A stretch of 64,000 bases of DNA. It comes from Pseudooceanicola aestuarii. GTDB lineage: Bacteria > Pseudomonadota > Alphaproteobacteria > Rhodobacterales > Rhodobacteraceae. Position numbers and translations under genes: made by a program. Shown here in pieces: positions 48,087-56,588 of this stretch. The stretch spans positions 1,094,001-1,158,000 of the forward strand of contig NZ_JAAFZC010000001.1 of the NCBI RefSeq assembly GCF_010614805.1, in the 5' to 3' direction. Each line of letters begins with the position of its first letter. Position 1 is the first letter of the stretch. A model generated the notes under the pieces. That model was not told where the DNA came from. It saw only the letters and a list, made by a program, of their open reading frames with translations, and made no database searches.

Positions 48087-48578
48087 ATGCGCTTCTTCCG
48101 CATCCTTCTGGTATTGGCCCTGGCCCTGACTGCCACGGCCTGTTCCAAGTTCAAGACCTATCACGGGCCAGAGGTGACACACATCGCCGTGTTCAAGGAG
48201 GATCGAAAGATGTACCTCCTGCATGGGCAGGAGGTGCTGAAATCCTATGACATCGGGTTGGGCTTTGCCCCTGCCGGGCACAAGCAGTTCGAAGGGGACG
48301 GAAAAACCCCGGAGGGTGAATATACGGTCGACCGCCGCAACCCGAACAGTGAATTCCACCTGTCCATTGGGATCAACTATCCCAACCCGGATGACCGCGC
48401 CTTTGCGCAGCAGGCGCAGAAAAGCCCCGGCGGGGATATCTTCATCCACGGTCGGCCCTGGAAATATCGGAAGGGCGGGCGTGACTGGACGGCGGGATGC
48501 ATAGCTGTCTCCAACCGCGAGATGGAAGAGATCTATTCCATGGTCCGCGACGGCACCCCGATCTCCATCTACCGATAG
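48087..48578 (+). CDS. Lipoprotein L,D-transpeptidase (YkuD domain)
   Basis: The 163-residue protein begins with a signal peptide ending in a lipobox (LALTATAC, lipid on Cys19), then a YkuD domain: IAVFKEDRKMYLLHGQEVLKS, KTPEGEYTVDRRNP, and the catalytic HGRPW...WTAGCIAVSN with His and Cys. L,D-transpeptidases cross-link peptidoglycan at the 3-3 position or anchor lipoproteins. GAGG lies nine bases before the ATG. A second L,D-transpeptidase lies 0.8 kb downstream with a CAP lipoprotein between, so the three form an envelope-related group. Confidence 0.9.
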   Translation: MRFFRILLVLALALTATACSKFKTYHGPEVTHIAVFKEDRKMYLLHGQEVLKSYDIGLGFAPAGHKQFEGDGKTPEGEYTVDRRNPNSEFHLSIGINYPNPDDRAFAQQAQKSPGGDIFIHGRPWKYRKGGRDWTAGCIAVSNREMEEIYSMVRDGTPISIYR

Positions 48579-48647
48579 GCGCAAACCAAAGCGCCCCGCC
48601 CGGTCTGGCGGGAGGGGTGAAATTCAAATGATTTCAGGGGCTTACCC

Positions 48648-49205
48648 TCAGGCGCTGCCCGGCGTGACCGGCCGTCCGCCGATCAGCAGTGTCCACCAGA
48701 TCTTGCCGTTGGTTTCCTGGTGCCAGGAAAAGCCCAGATCGGTCGCGCGCTTGTCCAGGATGACGCGGCGGGTATCGGTCTGGTCCATCCAGGCGGACAG
48801 GGTTTCAAGCTCCGATTCATAGGTCTCGGAGATGTTCTCTCCCAGCATCATGCCGGGGTAACCGGCGCGTGCAACGCGTTCGATGGGGGAGGAGCCGTCA
48901 GATCCGAAATGCCAGGGCCGGTTCTGCCGGGCCATGTCGCGCGAATGGGTCGCGGCGGCGGCGTTCAGCGCGGCGTTCAGCTCTACCGGCGGGGCGGCGG
49001 CGGCCTGGCGCAGGGCGTTGACGGCATCCAGCATCTCGTACTGGATCTTGCCCTGACCGCTGGCGGGGATGCGGTAAAGACGCGGCAGCGGCTTTCCGTC
49101 CGCGCCAAGGCGGGTCTCCTGCGGGGCGGGCGTGGCACAGGCGCCCAAGGCGATCAGTGCGGCGGAAGCAGTAGCAAAGGTAAGGCGCATGGAACCCGAA
49201 TTCAT
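48648..49205 (-). CDS. CAP (SCP/PR1)-domain lipoprotein
   Basis: The 185-residue protein has a lipobox signal peptide (LTFATASAALIALGAC, lipid on Cys), followed by a CAP domain: MLDAVNALRQAAAAPPVELN, ATHSRDMARQNRPWHFGSDG with the conserved His, AGYPGMMLGENIS and DLGFSWHQETNGKIWWTLLI. Bacterial CAP proteins are extracytoplasmic and mostly uncharacterized. Start is either ATG 49205 or ATG 49190; neither has a strong ribosome site. It diverges from the second L,D-transpeptidase. Confidence 0.85.
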   Translation of the reverse strand: MNSGSMRLTFATASAALIALGACATPAPQETRLGADGKPLPRLYRIPASGQGKIQYEMLDAVNALRQAAAAPPVELNAALNAAAATHSRDMARQNRPWHFGSDGSSPIERVARAGYPGMMLGENISETYESELETLSAWMDQTDTRRVILDKRATDLGFSWHQETNGKIWWTLLIGGRPVTPGSA

Positions 49206-49349
49206 TGTTTCGAAGAAGATCTAGCGCCCCTTGCGCCGTCTTTCAAACCCTTCCGGGCCAAACGGGGCCAGATGACGCCCCTTTGAATTGCGAGCGACCG
49301 GTTTGCATCATATGATTGCGGCAAAATTCCGTTATCCTGGAAAGACATC

Positions 49350-49970
49350 ATGAGCATGAAGAAATCGCCCATATCCTCCCGTCGCGCGTTCCTTGCCGGT
49401 GGTGCGGCGCTGCTTGCCACTCCGGCCCTGTCTCAAACAGCTGGCGCCGATTACCGCACCCCGTTCGAGAATTCGACCGTGGTGGAGCGGGATCCGAACG
49501 AGATCGTGCGCCGCAACATGTCCTCTTTCCGGTCGCTGGACTGGCGGCCCTATTTCTCTGACACGCGCAAGGGTGCGATCCTGGTCGACGTGGACAGCCG
49601 CGCCCTGCATTACTGGAGCGAGGATCAGTCGATCTACAAGCTATACCCGACCTCCGTCCCCCTGACCGATGACCTGACCCGGCGCGGCCGGACCAGCGTC
49701 ACGCTGAAGGATCCCGAACCGGATTGGCGCCCGACCCCGTCGATGAAGAAGCGCAATCCTGAATGGCCAGATTACGTGGGCCCCGGCCCGGACAACCCAT
49801 TGGGCACCCGTGCCCTGCATCTGAGCTGGACCTATTACCGGATCCATGGCACCCACGACACGCGCAAGATCGGTCGGAAATCCTCCAACGGCTGCATCGG
49901 CCTGTACAACGAGCATATCGAAGAGCTGTACGAGTTGGCCCGTGTGGGCACGCAAGTGTTGCTTATTTGA
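49350..49970 (+). CDS. Exported L,D-transpeptidase (YkuD domain) with Tat-like signal
   Basis: The 206 residues start MSMKKSPISSRRAFLAGGAA, a twin-arginine-like signal with cleavage likely near ALSQ. The mature YkuD domain has AILVDVDSRALHYWSEDQS and YYRIHGTHDTRKIGRKSSNG, then CIGLYNEHIEELYEL, giving the catalytic His and Cys in HGTHD...SxNGC. Role: peptidoglycan remodelling in the periplasm. GGAAAG precedes the ATG. It is a different branch from the lipoprotein at 48087. Confidence 0.9.
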   Translation: MSMKKSPISSRRAFLAGGAALLATPALSQTAGADYRTPFENSTVVERDPNEIVRRNMSSFRSLDWRPYFSDTRKGAILVDVDSRALHYWSEDQSIYKLYPTSVPLTDDLTRRGRTSVTLKDPEPDWRPTPSMKKRNPEWPDYVGPGPDNPLGTRALHLSWTYYRIHGTHDTRKIGRKSSNGCIGLYNEHIEELYELARVGTQVLLI

Positions 49971-50069
49971 CGACATTTCCCCAGACCTGCGCGCCCCCGG
50001 GCCAAGTTGCATTTGCATTCGTATTTGGAAGCTGCTTAGACATACTCACGAGGTAAGTCTTGGGTGCTT

Positions 50070-50086
50070 TCCGGCGCTGCGCCGGA
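50070..50086 (+). promoter_or_regulatory. Stem-loop in the 5' leader of the 59-residue gene
   Basis: TCCGGCG (50070-50076) and CGCCGGA (50080-50086) form a perfect 7-bp stem with loop CTG, just before the GGAGG ribosome site. A possible promoter lies upstream (TTGCAT near 50024, 17 bases, TTAGAC). It may stabilise the mRNA. Confidence 0.4.
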
Positions 50087-50108
50087 GGGCAAATATCTGG
50101 AGGATAAC

Positions 50109-50288
50109 ATGAAGAAACTCGTTCTCGCCGCTGCCTTCGCCGGTGCTGCTTCGACCGCAATGGCCGGCTCCTACGCCGAGCCGATCATCGAAGCTCCGGT
50201 CATCGTTGAAGAGACCACCAGCTCCTCTGCTGGCATCCTGATCCCGCTGCTGATTCTGGCAGTGATCGCAGCTGCTGTTGCCGACTAA
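50109..50288 (+). CDS. Small secreted/membrane protein of unknown function (59 residues)
   Basis: The frame reads MKKLVLAAAFAGAASTAMAGS, a signal peptide with an AMA cleavage site, then a short acidic linker (EPIIEAPVIVEETTSSS) and a C-terminal hydrophobic segment (AGILIPLLILAVIAAAVAD). GGAGG lies five bases upstream of ATG 50109, and the frame is followed by a strong terminator at 50314, so it is a monocistronic, probably well expressed gene. It resembles small proteins found beside hemH in related bacteria, but I do not know a function. Confidence 0.75.
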   Translation: MKKLVLAAAFAGAASTAMAGSYAEPIIEAPVIVEETTSSSAGILIPLLILAVIAAAVAD

Positions 50289-50313
50289 GTCGCGCAATAC
50301 AGTCTGAAGAATG

Positions 50314-50343
50314 AAGGCGGTGGAGCAATCCACCGCCTTTTTT
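50314..50343 (+). terminator. Intrinsic terminator of the 59-residue gene
   Basis: AAGGCGGTGGA (50314-50324) pairs with TCCACCGCCTT (50329-50339) around the tetraloop GCAA, and the run of T continues to 50343. Its A-rich left arm could also serve the convergent hemH. Confidence 0.93.
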
Positions 50344-50396
50344 CATGTCCGGTTGTGTCTGCCTTGTGGCTGCGGCGCGCGCGGCCCCGGCGGGGC

Positions 50397-51446
50397 TCAG
50401 TCCAGCCAGCCCGCCAGGTTCGCCAGGATCCGCCCCGTCAGCGCGTCGATATGGGCGTCGGTGTCATTCAGGCAGGGAATGTAGGTAAAATCCTCGCCAC
50501 CTGCATGTTCGAAGCTTTCGCGGATCTCCTCGTTGATCTCTTCCAGCGTTTCGATGCAGTCGGCGGAGAAGGCCGGCGCGATGACCGCGATCCGCTTTTT
50601 CCCAGCCTGGGCAAGGCGGGCGACCTCCTCGACGGTGTAGGGCTGCAACCAGTCTTCCGGGCCGAACTTTGACTGGAATGTCGTGGTGATGGCGTCATCC
50701 GCCCAGCCCAGACGTTCCTTCAGCAGGCGCGTCGTCTTAACGCAATGGCAATGGTATGGGTCGCCTTCCGTCAGGTAGCGGAACGGCAACCCGTGGTAGG
50801 AACAGACCAGGATGTCGGGCTTCTCCGTCGCCTGAGCGTAGCCGTTTTCAACCGACGCGGCCAGCGCATCTATATAGGCGGGATCGTCGAAATAGGGCGG
50901 CAGGGTGCGGCTGGCGGGCTGCCATTTCTCGGCCATCAGGGCGCGGAAGAACTGGTCGTTCGCGGTGGCCGTCGTGGCGCCCGCATATTGCGGATAAAGC
51001 GGGCAGAACAGGATTTTTGTGCAACCCGCCGCGACCATGGCGCGGACCCTGGATTCCGTCGAAGGGTTGCCATAGCGCATGCAGTAATCGACCATCACCC
51101 GCGCCCCGTAGCGGTCCGTCAGGCGGGCCGAAAGCTTGGCGGTCTGCTGCTTGGTGATTGTCATAAGGGGGCTTTCGTCCGCCGCCTCGTTCCAGATCGT
51201 CTTGTAGGCCGCGCCGGATTTGAACGGCCGGATGGTCAGGACGATGCCTTGCAGGATCGGCTGCCATTTCCAGCGCGGGTAGTCGATCACCCGCTGGTCG
51301 GACAGGAATTCGCTCAGGTAGCGCCGCATCGGCCAATAGGAGGTGCCGTCGGGCGTGCCGAGATTGGCAAGAAGCACGCCGACCTTCTCCCGCGGGAGAA
51401 CAGGGTGATCGGCGGGGGCGTGGGTCGGGCGGAGGGGATCGGCCAT
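50397..51446 (-). CDS. hemH: Ferrochelatase
   Basis: HemH inserts Fe(II) into protoporphyrin IX, the last step of heme synthesis. The 349 residues contain VGVLLANLGTPDG, the RYGNPS loop, YPQYAGATTAT and the catalytic CSYHGLPFRY near residue 215. The C-terminus ends near NLAGWLD, without a long extension. The start ATG 51446 lies 49 bp from the end of the methyltransferase gene, in the same direction. The final 3' end lies close to the terminator at 50314. Confidence 0.96.
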   Translation of the reverse strand: MADPLRPTHAPADHPVLPREKVGVLLANLGTPDGTSYWPMRRYLSEFLSDQRVIDYPRWKWQPILQGIVLTIRPFKSGAAYKTIWNEAADESPLMTITKQQTAKLSARLTDRYGARVMVDYCMRYGNPSTESRVRAMVAAGCTKILFCPLYPQYAGATTATANDQFFRALMAEKWQPASRTLPPYFDDPAYIDALAASVENGYAQATEKPDILVCSYHGLPFRYLTEGDPYHCHCVKTTRLLKERLGWADDAITTTFQSKFGPEDWLQPYTVEEVARLAQAGKKRIAVIAPAFSADCIETLEEINEEIRESFEHAGGEDFTYIPCLNDTDAHIDALTGRILANLAGWLD

Positions 51447-51495
51447 GTCGGTCTCCTGTGGCTATCCGGCGGAGATAGACGACCGGGCGCGCGGG

Positions 51496-52323
51496 TCAAT
51501 CCTTGGCCGGCGTTTCCGGCACCCCAAGCGCCTGGGCGAGCGATTGTGTCGCAGATCCCGGCCGCAGGGGCTGTTGCTGGCTGTCGTGCGGCGCCCATCC
51601 GGTCAGGGTCAGCAGCTCAAGCGTGGCGGGCAGGCGGTCGTCGTCGGTTGCATGGGCCTCGCGGTAGGCGGCCTCGGCCGCGGGGAACAAGAGGCGCGGC
51701 GGGATTTGGCGTGGCCGGTCGCGCAGCACCGAGGTCTCGCCCATCCCGCGCAGGTCGCGAACCAGAGTGGTCAAGTCGGGAAAGGTGATCGTGTGGCGGT
51801 CCAGGTCGGCCACCGGCAAGGCCAGCCCGGCCCGTTGCAGCAGGCCGCCCATGTCACGCAGGTCGCCCATGGGCGCGGTACGGGAATGGGCGCCGCCGGT
51901 CAGCGCCAATTCCGCCCGAACCAGCGCCTGGCGCAGTTCTGTCAATGTCTCGCCGCCCGGAAAGACGGCGATCAGCAACCCGTCGGGGCGCAGGGCGCGT
52001 CGGCATTGGATCAGTTGACCGACGGGATCGTTGCGCCAGTGCAGGTCCATCACGTGCAAGATCAGATCGGCACTGGCGGGGGCCAGGTCCAGCACGTCGT
52101 CTGCTTGCAGGCTTCGCGGGTTCACGGGCAGATTGCGTGCCTTTTGATTCCAATATTCGGGAAAACCCGTGATCAGAACGGCCTCTGTGAACTCCCTGTT
52201 AACGATCGACAGGCGATCATGCAGGTCATCGGCTACGAGGTCGTGCAGATACATCGCCGGGTCGATCCGCCGGGCGCGATGCAGGGTCAGGGCCTGCGAG
52301 TCAAATAGGTCGGGCGCATGCAT
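51496..52323 (-). CDS. SAM-dependent methyltransferase-like protein with a degenerate SAM-binding loop
   Basis: The 275-residue protein has the end half of a class I methyltransferase: ADLILHVMDLHWRNDPVGQL and RRALRPDGLLIAVFPGGETL, as in the BioC/NDUFAF5 group, followed by a C-terminal extension. The first glycine loop that should bind SAM (ExGxGxG) reads AVLITGFPEYW, so catalysis may be altered or lost. This may be typical of the alphaproteobacterial form; I cannot check. ATG 52323 gives MHAPDLFDSQALTLHRARR; the longer frame overlaps divergent comF. Function uncertain. Confidence 0.72.
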   Translation of the reverse strand: MHAPDLFDSQALTLHRARRIDPAMYLHDLVADDLHDRLSIVNREFTEAVLITGFPEYWNQKARNLPVNPRSLQADDVLDLAPASADLILHVMDLHWRNDPVGQLIQCRRALRPDGLLIAVFPGGETLTELRQALVRAELALTGGAHSRTAPMGDLRDMGGLLQRAGLALPVADLDRHTITFPDLTTLVRDLRGMGETSVLRDRPRQIPPRLLFPAAEAAYREAHATDDDRLPATLELLTLTGWAPHDSQQQPLRPGSATQSLAQALGVPETPAKD

Positions 52324-52340
52324 GGGGCGGAGATAGGGTG

Positions 52341-53069
52341 ATGAGGCAGCACATGCAATCCGCCCTGCGGCTTCTGTTTCCACCGGCCTGCCTGGGGTGC
52401 GGCGCGGCGGTGGGCAGCGATTTCGGACTTTGCGGGCCCTGCTGGCGGGAGACACCGTTCATCGGCGGCGTGATATGCGATCATTGCGGCATCGGTCTGC
52501 CGGGCGGGGAGGCCGGGGAACATGCGCTGTGCGACGATTGCATGAAAACGGGACGCCCCTGGCTGCGGGGACGGGCGGCCCTGTTGTACGAGGGGCGGGC
52601 GCGTGACCTGGTGTTGCGGCTGAAACATGCGGATCGCGACGATATCGCCATAGCGGCGGCGGATTGGATGGTTCGGGCGGCGCGGGGGTTGGCCGTGCCG
52701 GAGATGATCGTCGCGCCGGTGCCGTTGCATTGGCGCAGGCGTCTGCGACGGCGCTACAACCAATCGGCGCTGCTGTCGCGAGGGATCGCCCGGCAGGCGC
52801 GGCTGACGGATGTGCCGGACCTGCTGATCCGCACCGGCGCCACACGGGTGTTGGACGGGCTGGGCCGGGAGGCACGGTTTGATGCGCTGGCGGGGCAGAT
52901 GACAGTGGCGCCGCGCCATGCGTCCGGGCTGTCGGGGCGGCCGGTCCTTCTGGTGGACGACGTGATGACCACCGGCGCCACCCTGGCTGAGGCAACGCGC
53001 GCCTGTCTGGCGGCTGGATCGGGACCAGTTTCGGTGCTGGTACTGGCGCGGGTGGGCAAACCGCCCTAA
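52341..53069 (+). CDS. ComF-family phosphoribosyltransferase-like protein
   Basis: The 242 residues have an N-terminal double zinc-binding region (CLGCGAA, CGPCW, CDHCGIGL, CDDC) and a C-terminal phosphoribosyltransferase motif VLLVDDVMTTGATLAEA near residue 205, the layout of ComFC/GntX proteins. In some bacteria these act in DNA uptake. ATG 52341 has GGAG eight bases upstream; GTG 52338 is also in frame. It leads comF-grx-nitrilase-marR. Confidence 0.87.
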   Translation: MRQHMQSALRLLFPPACLGCGAAVGSDFGLCGPCWRETPFIGGVICDHCGIGLPGGEAGEHALCDDCMKTGRPWLRGRAALLYEGRARDLVLRLKHADRDDIAIAAADWMVRAARGLAVPEMIVAPVPLHWRRRLRRRYNQSALLSRGIARQARLTDVPDLLIRTGATRVLDGLGREARFDALAGQMTVAPRHASGLSGRPVLLVDDVMTTGATLAEATRACLAAGSGPVSVLVLARVGKPP

Positions 53070-53098
53070 ATTCCGGGAAAAGAACACCGGAGTCTCTT

Positions 53099-53359
53099 AT
53101 GCAACCTGTCGAAATCTACACCTCTCCCCTCTGCGGTTTTTGCCACATGGCAAAACGCCTGCTGACCCAGAAGGGGGTCAATTTCACGGAGATCAACGTT
53201 CTGGGCGACCCTCAGATGAAACAGGAGATGATGCAACGTGCCAACGGTCGCCACACCGTTCCGCAGGTCTTTGTCGGGAAGACGCATGTCGGCGGCAATG
53301 ACGAGCTTCAGGCGCTGGAACGCGCGGGGAAGCTGGATACGCTGCTGGCAGGCGCATGA
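53099..53359 (+). CDS. Glutaredoxin
   Basis: An 86-residue GrxC-size glutaredoxin. The active site is CGFC at residues 12-15 (a dithiol site, with a Gly-Phe pair instead of Pro-Tyr), followed by the cis-proline TVPQVFVG and GGNDELQALERAGKL. It reduces disulfides with glutathione. The stop overlaps the next ATG by 4 bp. Confidence 0.93.
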   Translation: MQPVEIYTSPLCGFCHMAKRLLTQKGVNFTEINVLGDPQMKQEMMQRANGRHTVPQVFVGKTHVGGNDELQALERAGKLDTLLAGA

Positions 53360-54186
53360 AGGCTGCGCTGCTTCAGATCACCTCCTCCGACCTGCCTGAG
53401 GAGAACCTGGCGATGCTGCGGGACCGCGTGGCGGAGGCGGCCGGGCGGGGCGCGGGGTTCGTCCTGACGCCGGAGGTCAGCAATTGTGTCTCCGCCTCCC
53501 GCAGTCATCAGCAGGCCGTGCTGACCGGGGAGGCGGAGGATCTCACCTTGTCCGGATTGCGCGCGCAGGCGGCGAAGCTGGGGATCTGGGTGCTGATCGG
53601 CTCACTGGGGCTGAAGACCGGCGATGCCGACGGGCGGTTCGCCAACCGTTCCTTCCTGGTCGCTCCGGACGGCAGTATCGCCGCCTGGTACGACAAGGTT
53701 CACATGTTCGACGTGCAGGTTTCGGAGACGGAGACCTACCGCGAATCGGCCGGCTACCGCCCCGGTGCCCGCGCTGTTGTGGCGCCGACTTCCTTTGGCA
53801 CCATCGGAATGACGGTTTGCTACGACGTGCGGTTCCCCTACCTGCACCGGATGCTGGCGCAGGCCGGTGCCACGATCCTGACCGTGCCGGCGGCCTTCTC
53901 TCCGGTCACCGGGGCCGCCCATTGGGAACCCTTGCTGCGCGCCCGCGCGATCGAGACCGGGTGCTATGTCCTGGCGCCTGCGCAATGCGGGACCCATGCC
54001 GCCACGCGGGGCAAGCAGCGCAAGACTCACGGCCATTCGATGGTTGTCGCCCCCTGGGGGGAGGTCCTGCTGGACATGGGGACCGAACCGGGTATCGGCT
54101 ATGTGGATCTGGACCCGGCGGCGGTGGATGGCGCGCGGGCGCGGGTGCCCTCCCTCACCCACGATCGCAATGTCCGGCTGCAATGA
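53356..54186 (+). CDS. Nitrilase-superfamily carbon-nitrogen hydrolase (Nit2/NitA-like)
   Basis: The 276 residues show the catalytic triad positions: glutamate in LTPEVSN, lysine in YDKVHMFDV, cysteine in TVCYDVRFPY. HWEPLLRARAIETGCYVLAPAQ is typical of omega-amidase/deaminated-glutathione amidase proteins (Nit1/Nit2). The glutaredoxin just upstream fits a role in repairing deaminated glutathione, though that is inference. ATGA overlaps couple it to the neighbours on both sides. Confidence 0.88.
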   Translation: MKAALLQITSSDLPEENLAMLRDRVAEAAGRGAGFVLTPEVSNCVSASRSHQQAVLTGEAEDLTLSGLRAQAAKLGIWVLIGSLGLKTGDADGRFANRSFLVAPDGSIAAWYDKVHMFDVQVSETETYRESAGYRPGARAVVAPTSFGTIGMTVCYDVRFPYLHRMLAQAGATILTVPAAFSPVTGAAHWEPLLRARAIETGCYVLAPAQCGTHAATRGKQRKTHGHSMVVAPWGEVLLDMGTEPGIGYVDLDPAAVDGARARVPSLTHDRNVRLQ

Positions 54187-54626
54187 ACGACGCCTCCAAT
54201 TCCCTGGCCATCGCCTTGTTTTCCGAGGTTCTCGCCGCCGACCAGATGATTCGCAATCGGCTGAGCCGCGTGATGCCCAAGGGTATGGAAATCTCGCATT
54301 TTTCGGTGCTGAACCATCTGGCGCGGGTTGGTGGGGAGCGCAGCCCGGCGCAGTTGGCGCAGGCGTTTCACGTGACGCGCGGTGCGATGACCAACACGCT
54401 GTCGAAACTGGAATGGGCGGGCTATGTCCATATTCGCCCCGATTGGGACGACGCCCGGCGCAAGATGGTCACCGTGTCGCCCGCCGGGCGGCAGGCGCGG
54501 GATTCCGCGCTGTCGGCCATCGCGCCGATGATCACCGAGGTCGTGACCCGCATCGGCGATGACAAGGTGCGCGCCGCGCTGCCCGTGCTGCGCGACCTCC
54601 GCGCCAACATGGAGGACGAGCGGTAG
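54183..54626 (+). CDS. MarR-family transcriptional regulator
   Basis: The 147-residue protein has the winged helix-turn-helix: FSVLNHLARVGGERSPAQLAQAF, TRGAMTNTLSKLEWAGYVHIRPD and DDARRKMVTVSPAGR. Effector and targets are unknown. It is coupled to the nitrilase by ATGA overlap, so it may control that operon or respond to stress. It converges on the cation exchanger gene. Confidence 0.87.
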   Translation: MNDASNSLAIALFSEVLAADQMIRNRLSRVMPKGMEISHFSVLNHLARVGGERSPAQLAQAFHVTRGAMTNTLSKLEWAGYVHIRPDWDDARRKMVTVSPAGRQARDSALSAIAPMITEVVTRIGDDKVRAALPVLRDLRANMEDER

Positions 54627-54652
54627 CGTCCCCCGCCCCCGCCGGGCCCCGG

Positions 54653-55693
54653 TCAGGCAAAGGCCAGGATCTGGATCGCCACCGCACCGCCGTAGATCCC
54701 CAGAAGCGCCAGCGAGTCGAACCCGATCCCCGCCGGGCCGCGCCGTTCGCGCACGAACAGCCCGCCCAGCAACGTGACGTTCATCAGCGCGGCGGTAACC
54801 ACCCAGAAATAATCCTGTAGCGTGGCCGCATGATATAGCGACCCGTCGCGATAGGCGGTGTCGGCGGCGGTCAGGAACAGCGTGTCGAAGGTATTGCCGC
54901 CGATGATCCCGCCCACGGCCAGCTGCAACGCGCCGCGCCGCACGGCGGCGATGGTGGTGACCAATTCGGGCAGGGAGGTGACGACCGCCGTCATCAGCGC
55001 GCCCACCAGCGATTCCGACAGGCCGATCCGGTCGACGACGGCGGCGCCGCTTTGGGCAATTATCCAACCGGCGAGGCCCATCACCGTCATCAATCCGGCA
55101 AATTCCGCGACCAACCGGGGGGTGGGCTTGCGCGCTGTGGCGCTGTCCTCCGGTTCCGGGGCATCCTGCCGGGTGTCGCGGGTGTTGACCGGGTGCCACA
55201 TCGGGTCGGCCCGCACCGCGCGGCTGATCGCCAACCCGGAAAGATAGGCGGCCGGGATCAGCAGCGAGACGGGGTGCACCGCCAGGATGGTCACTTCGGG
55301 CGTGACAAAGGCGGCGAAGGGAAGCAGGAGCAGGAAGCTGAGCAGGATGCCCTGAACCAGGTTCGTGGCCTCCGCCGCCGCGTGTTCAAGGTTGGCGCGG
55401 CGGAACACCATGTCGGCCAGCGCGAGGAAGGCCGTTTGCGCCGCGATCCCGCCGATGGAATTGGAAAACGCCAGCGAGGCGCGCCCGTCCAGCGCCGCCG
55501 TGACCGATACGACGGTCCCCGACAGCGACGTCGCCGCGCCCAGGATCACGGCGCCAACGATGGCCTCCCCCAGCCCGGTGCGGTCGGCCAGACGGTCGGC
55601 AAGGCCGGTCATGACCACGCCGCAGATCGCCACCACAGCGGCGGATCCGGCGAACAGGATCAGCACGACGGGCAGGGACAGCGCGTCGATCAT
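54653..55693 (-). CDS. Sodium/calcium exchanger-type cation antiporter (CaCA superfamily)
   Basis: A membrane protein of about 346 residues with two related halves. Each has about five membrane segments and a conserved alpha repeat: GAVILGAATSLSGTVVSVTAA in the first and GALMTAVVTSLPELVTTIAAV in the second, with the acidic residue in SLPEL but a Ser-Gly pair in the first. The loop between halves is hydrophilic (ADPMWHPVNTRDTRQDAPEPE). The ion is unknown. The start may be ATG 55693 or ATG 55732; neither has a clear ribosome site. It lies downstream of ubiG on the same strand. Confidence 0.83.
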   Translation of the reverse strand: MIDALSLPVVLILFAGSAAVVAICGVVMTGLADRLADRTGLGEAIVGAVILGAATSLSGTVVSVTAALDGRASLAFSNSIGGIAAQTAFLALADMVFRRANLEHAAAEATNLVQGILLSFLLLLPFAAFVTPEVTILAVHPVSLLIPAAYLSGLAISRAVRADPMWHPVNTRDTRQDAPEPEDSATARKPTPRLVAEFAGLMTVMGLAGWIIAQSGAAVVDRIGLSESLVGALMTAVVTSLPELVTTIAAVRRGALQLAVGGIIGGNTFDTLFLTAADTAYRDGSLYHAATLQDYFWVVTAALMNVTLLGGLFVRERRGPAGIGFDSLALLGIYGGAVAIQILAFA

Positions 55694-55790
55694 CGACGGG
55701 GCAGGGCGCGGGCGGGCATCATGGCCAGCCAACGCAGCGCGGTGCCGGCGGTTCCCGTCCTGTTGGCGGCAGGGGCGCGGTTGGCCCGGT

Positions 55791-56537
55791 CTATTCCGGC
55801 CGCAGACTGGCGGTGACGTAATTCACCGACAGATCGCGATCGGACAGGCGCCATTGCCAGCTGATCGGATTGAAGACAAAGCCCTTGCGATCAACGGGGT
55901 CCAGCCCGGCACGGCGCAGCAGGTCGAACAGCTCCTCCGGGGTGATGAATTTCTGCCAGTCGTGGGTTCCGCGCGGCAGCCACCGCATCACCACCTCGGC
56001 GCCGACGATGGCCATGGCAAAGCTTTTGGGATTGCGGTTGATCGTCGAACACAGGTGCAGCCCGCCGGGGCGCAGCAGATCGTGACAGGCGGTGAGGTAG
56101 GACAGGGGATCGGCGACATGTTCGACGACCTCCATGTTCAGCACGGCGTCGAAGTGTTCACCCGCCTGCGCCAGCGCCTCGGCGGTGGTGTGGCGATAGT
56201 CGATCTCAAGCCCGGATTGTTCGGCATGGACCCGGGCGACAGGGATGTTGCCTGCCGCCGCATCGGCGCCGACGACCGTGGCGCCCAGCCGGGCCATGGG
56301 TTCACACAGCAGCCCGCCGCCGCAACCGATATCCAGCAGACGCAGCCCGTCGAACGGGTGCGGCGCGGTCAGATCGCGGCCGAATTCCGCCGCGATCTGG
56401 GTGGTGATGTAGTCCAGCCGACAGGGGTTGAGCATGTGCAGCGGCTTGAACTTGCCATGCGGATCCCACCATTCCTGGGCCATGGCCTCGAATTTGGCGA
56501 CCTCTGCGGGGTCTACGGTGTTGCCTGCCGTTTGCAT
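55791..56537 (-). CDS. ubiG: Ubiquinone biosynthesis O-methyltransferase UbiG
   Basis: UbiG carries out both O-methylations of ubiquinone synthesis. The 248 residues have the SAM loop [50 protein letters not shown] and [16 protein letters not shown], all diagnostic. ATG 56537 with AGGAG upstream is chosen over an earlier ATG at 56552. It diverges from the proline iminopeptidase gene 50 bp away. Confidence 0.95.
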   Translation of the reverse strand: MQTAGNTVDPAEVAKFEAMAQEWWDPHGKFKPLHMLNPCRLDYITTQIAAEFGRDLTAPHPFDGLRLLDIGCGGGLLCEPMARLGATVVGADAAAGNIPVARVHAEQSGLEIDYRHTTAEALAQAGEHFDAVLNMEVVEHVADPLSYLTACHDLLRPGGLHLCSTINRNPKSFAMAIVGAEVVMRWLPRGTHDWQKFITPEELFDLLRRAGLDPVDRKGFVFNPISWQWRLSDRDLSVNYVTASLRPE

Positions 56538-56588
56538 TCGGCGCTCCTGCACTTCATGTTGTGATCAGCCCTTAACATAGGACGTTTC

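Noticed and set aside
48579..48647. GC-rich hairpin between the lipoprotein L,D-transpeptidase and the CAP gene
   Set aside because: Stem is interrupted by bulges and lacks a T-run; a terminator is possible but not supported.
54366..54381. CGTTTCACGTGACGCG in marR
   Set aside because: Four mismatches, with the right arm lost; explained by AFHVTRG codons.
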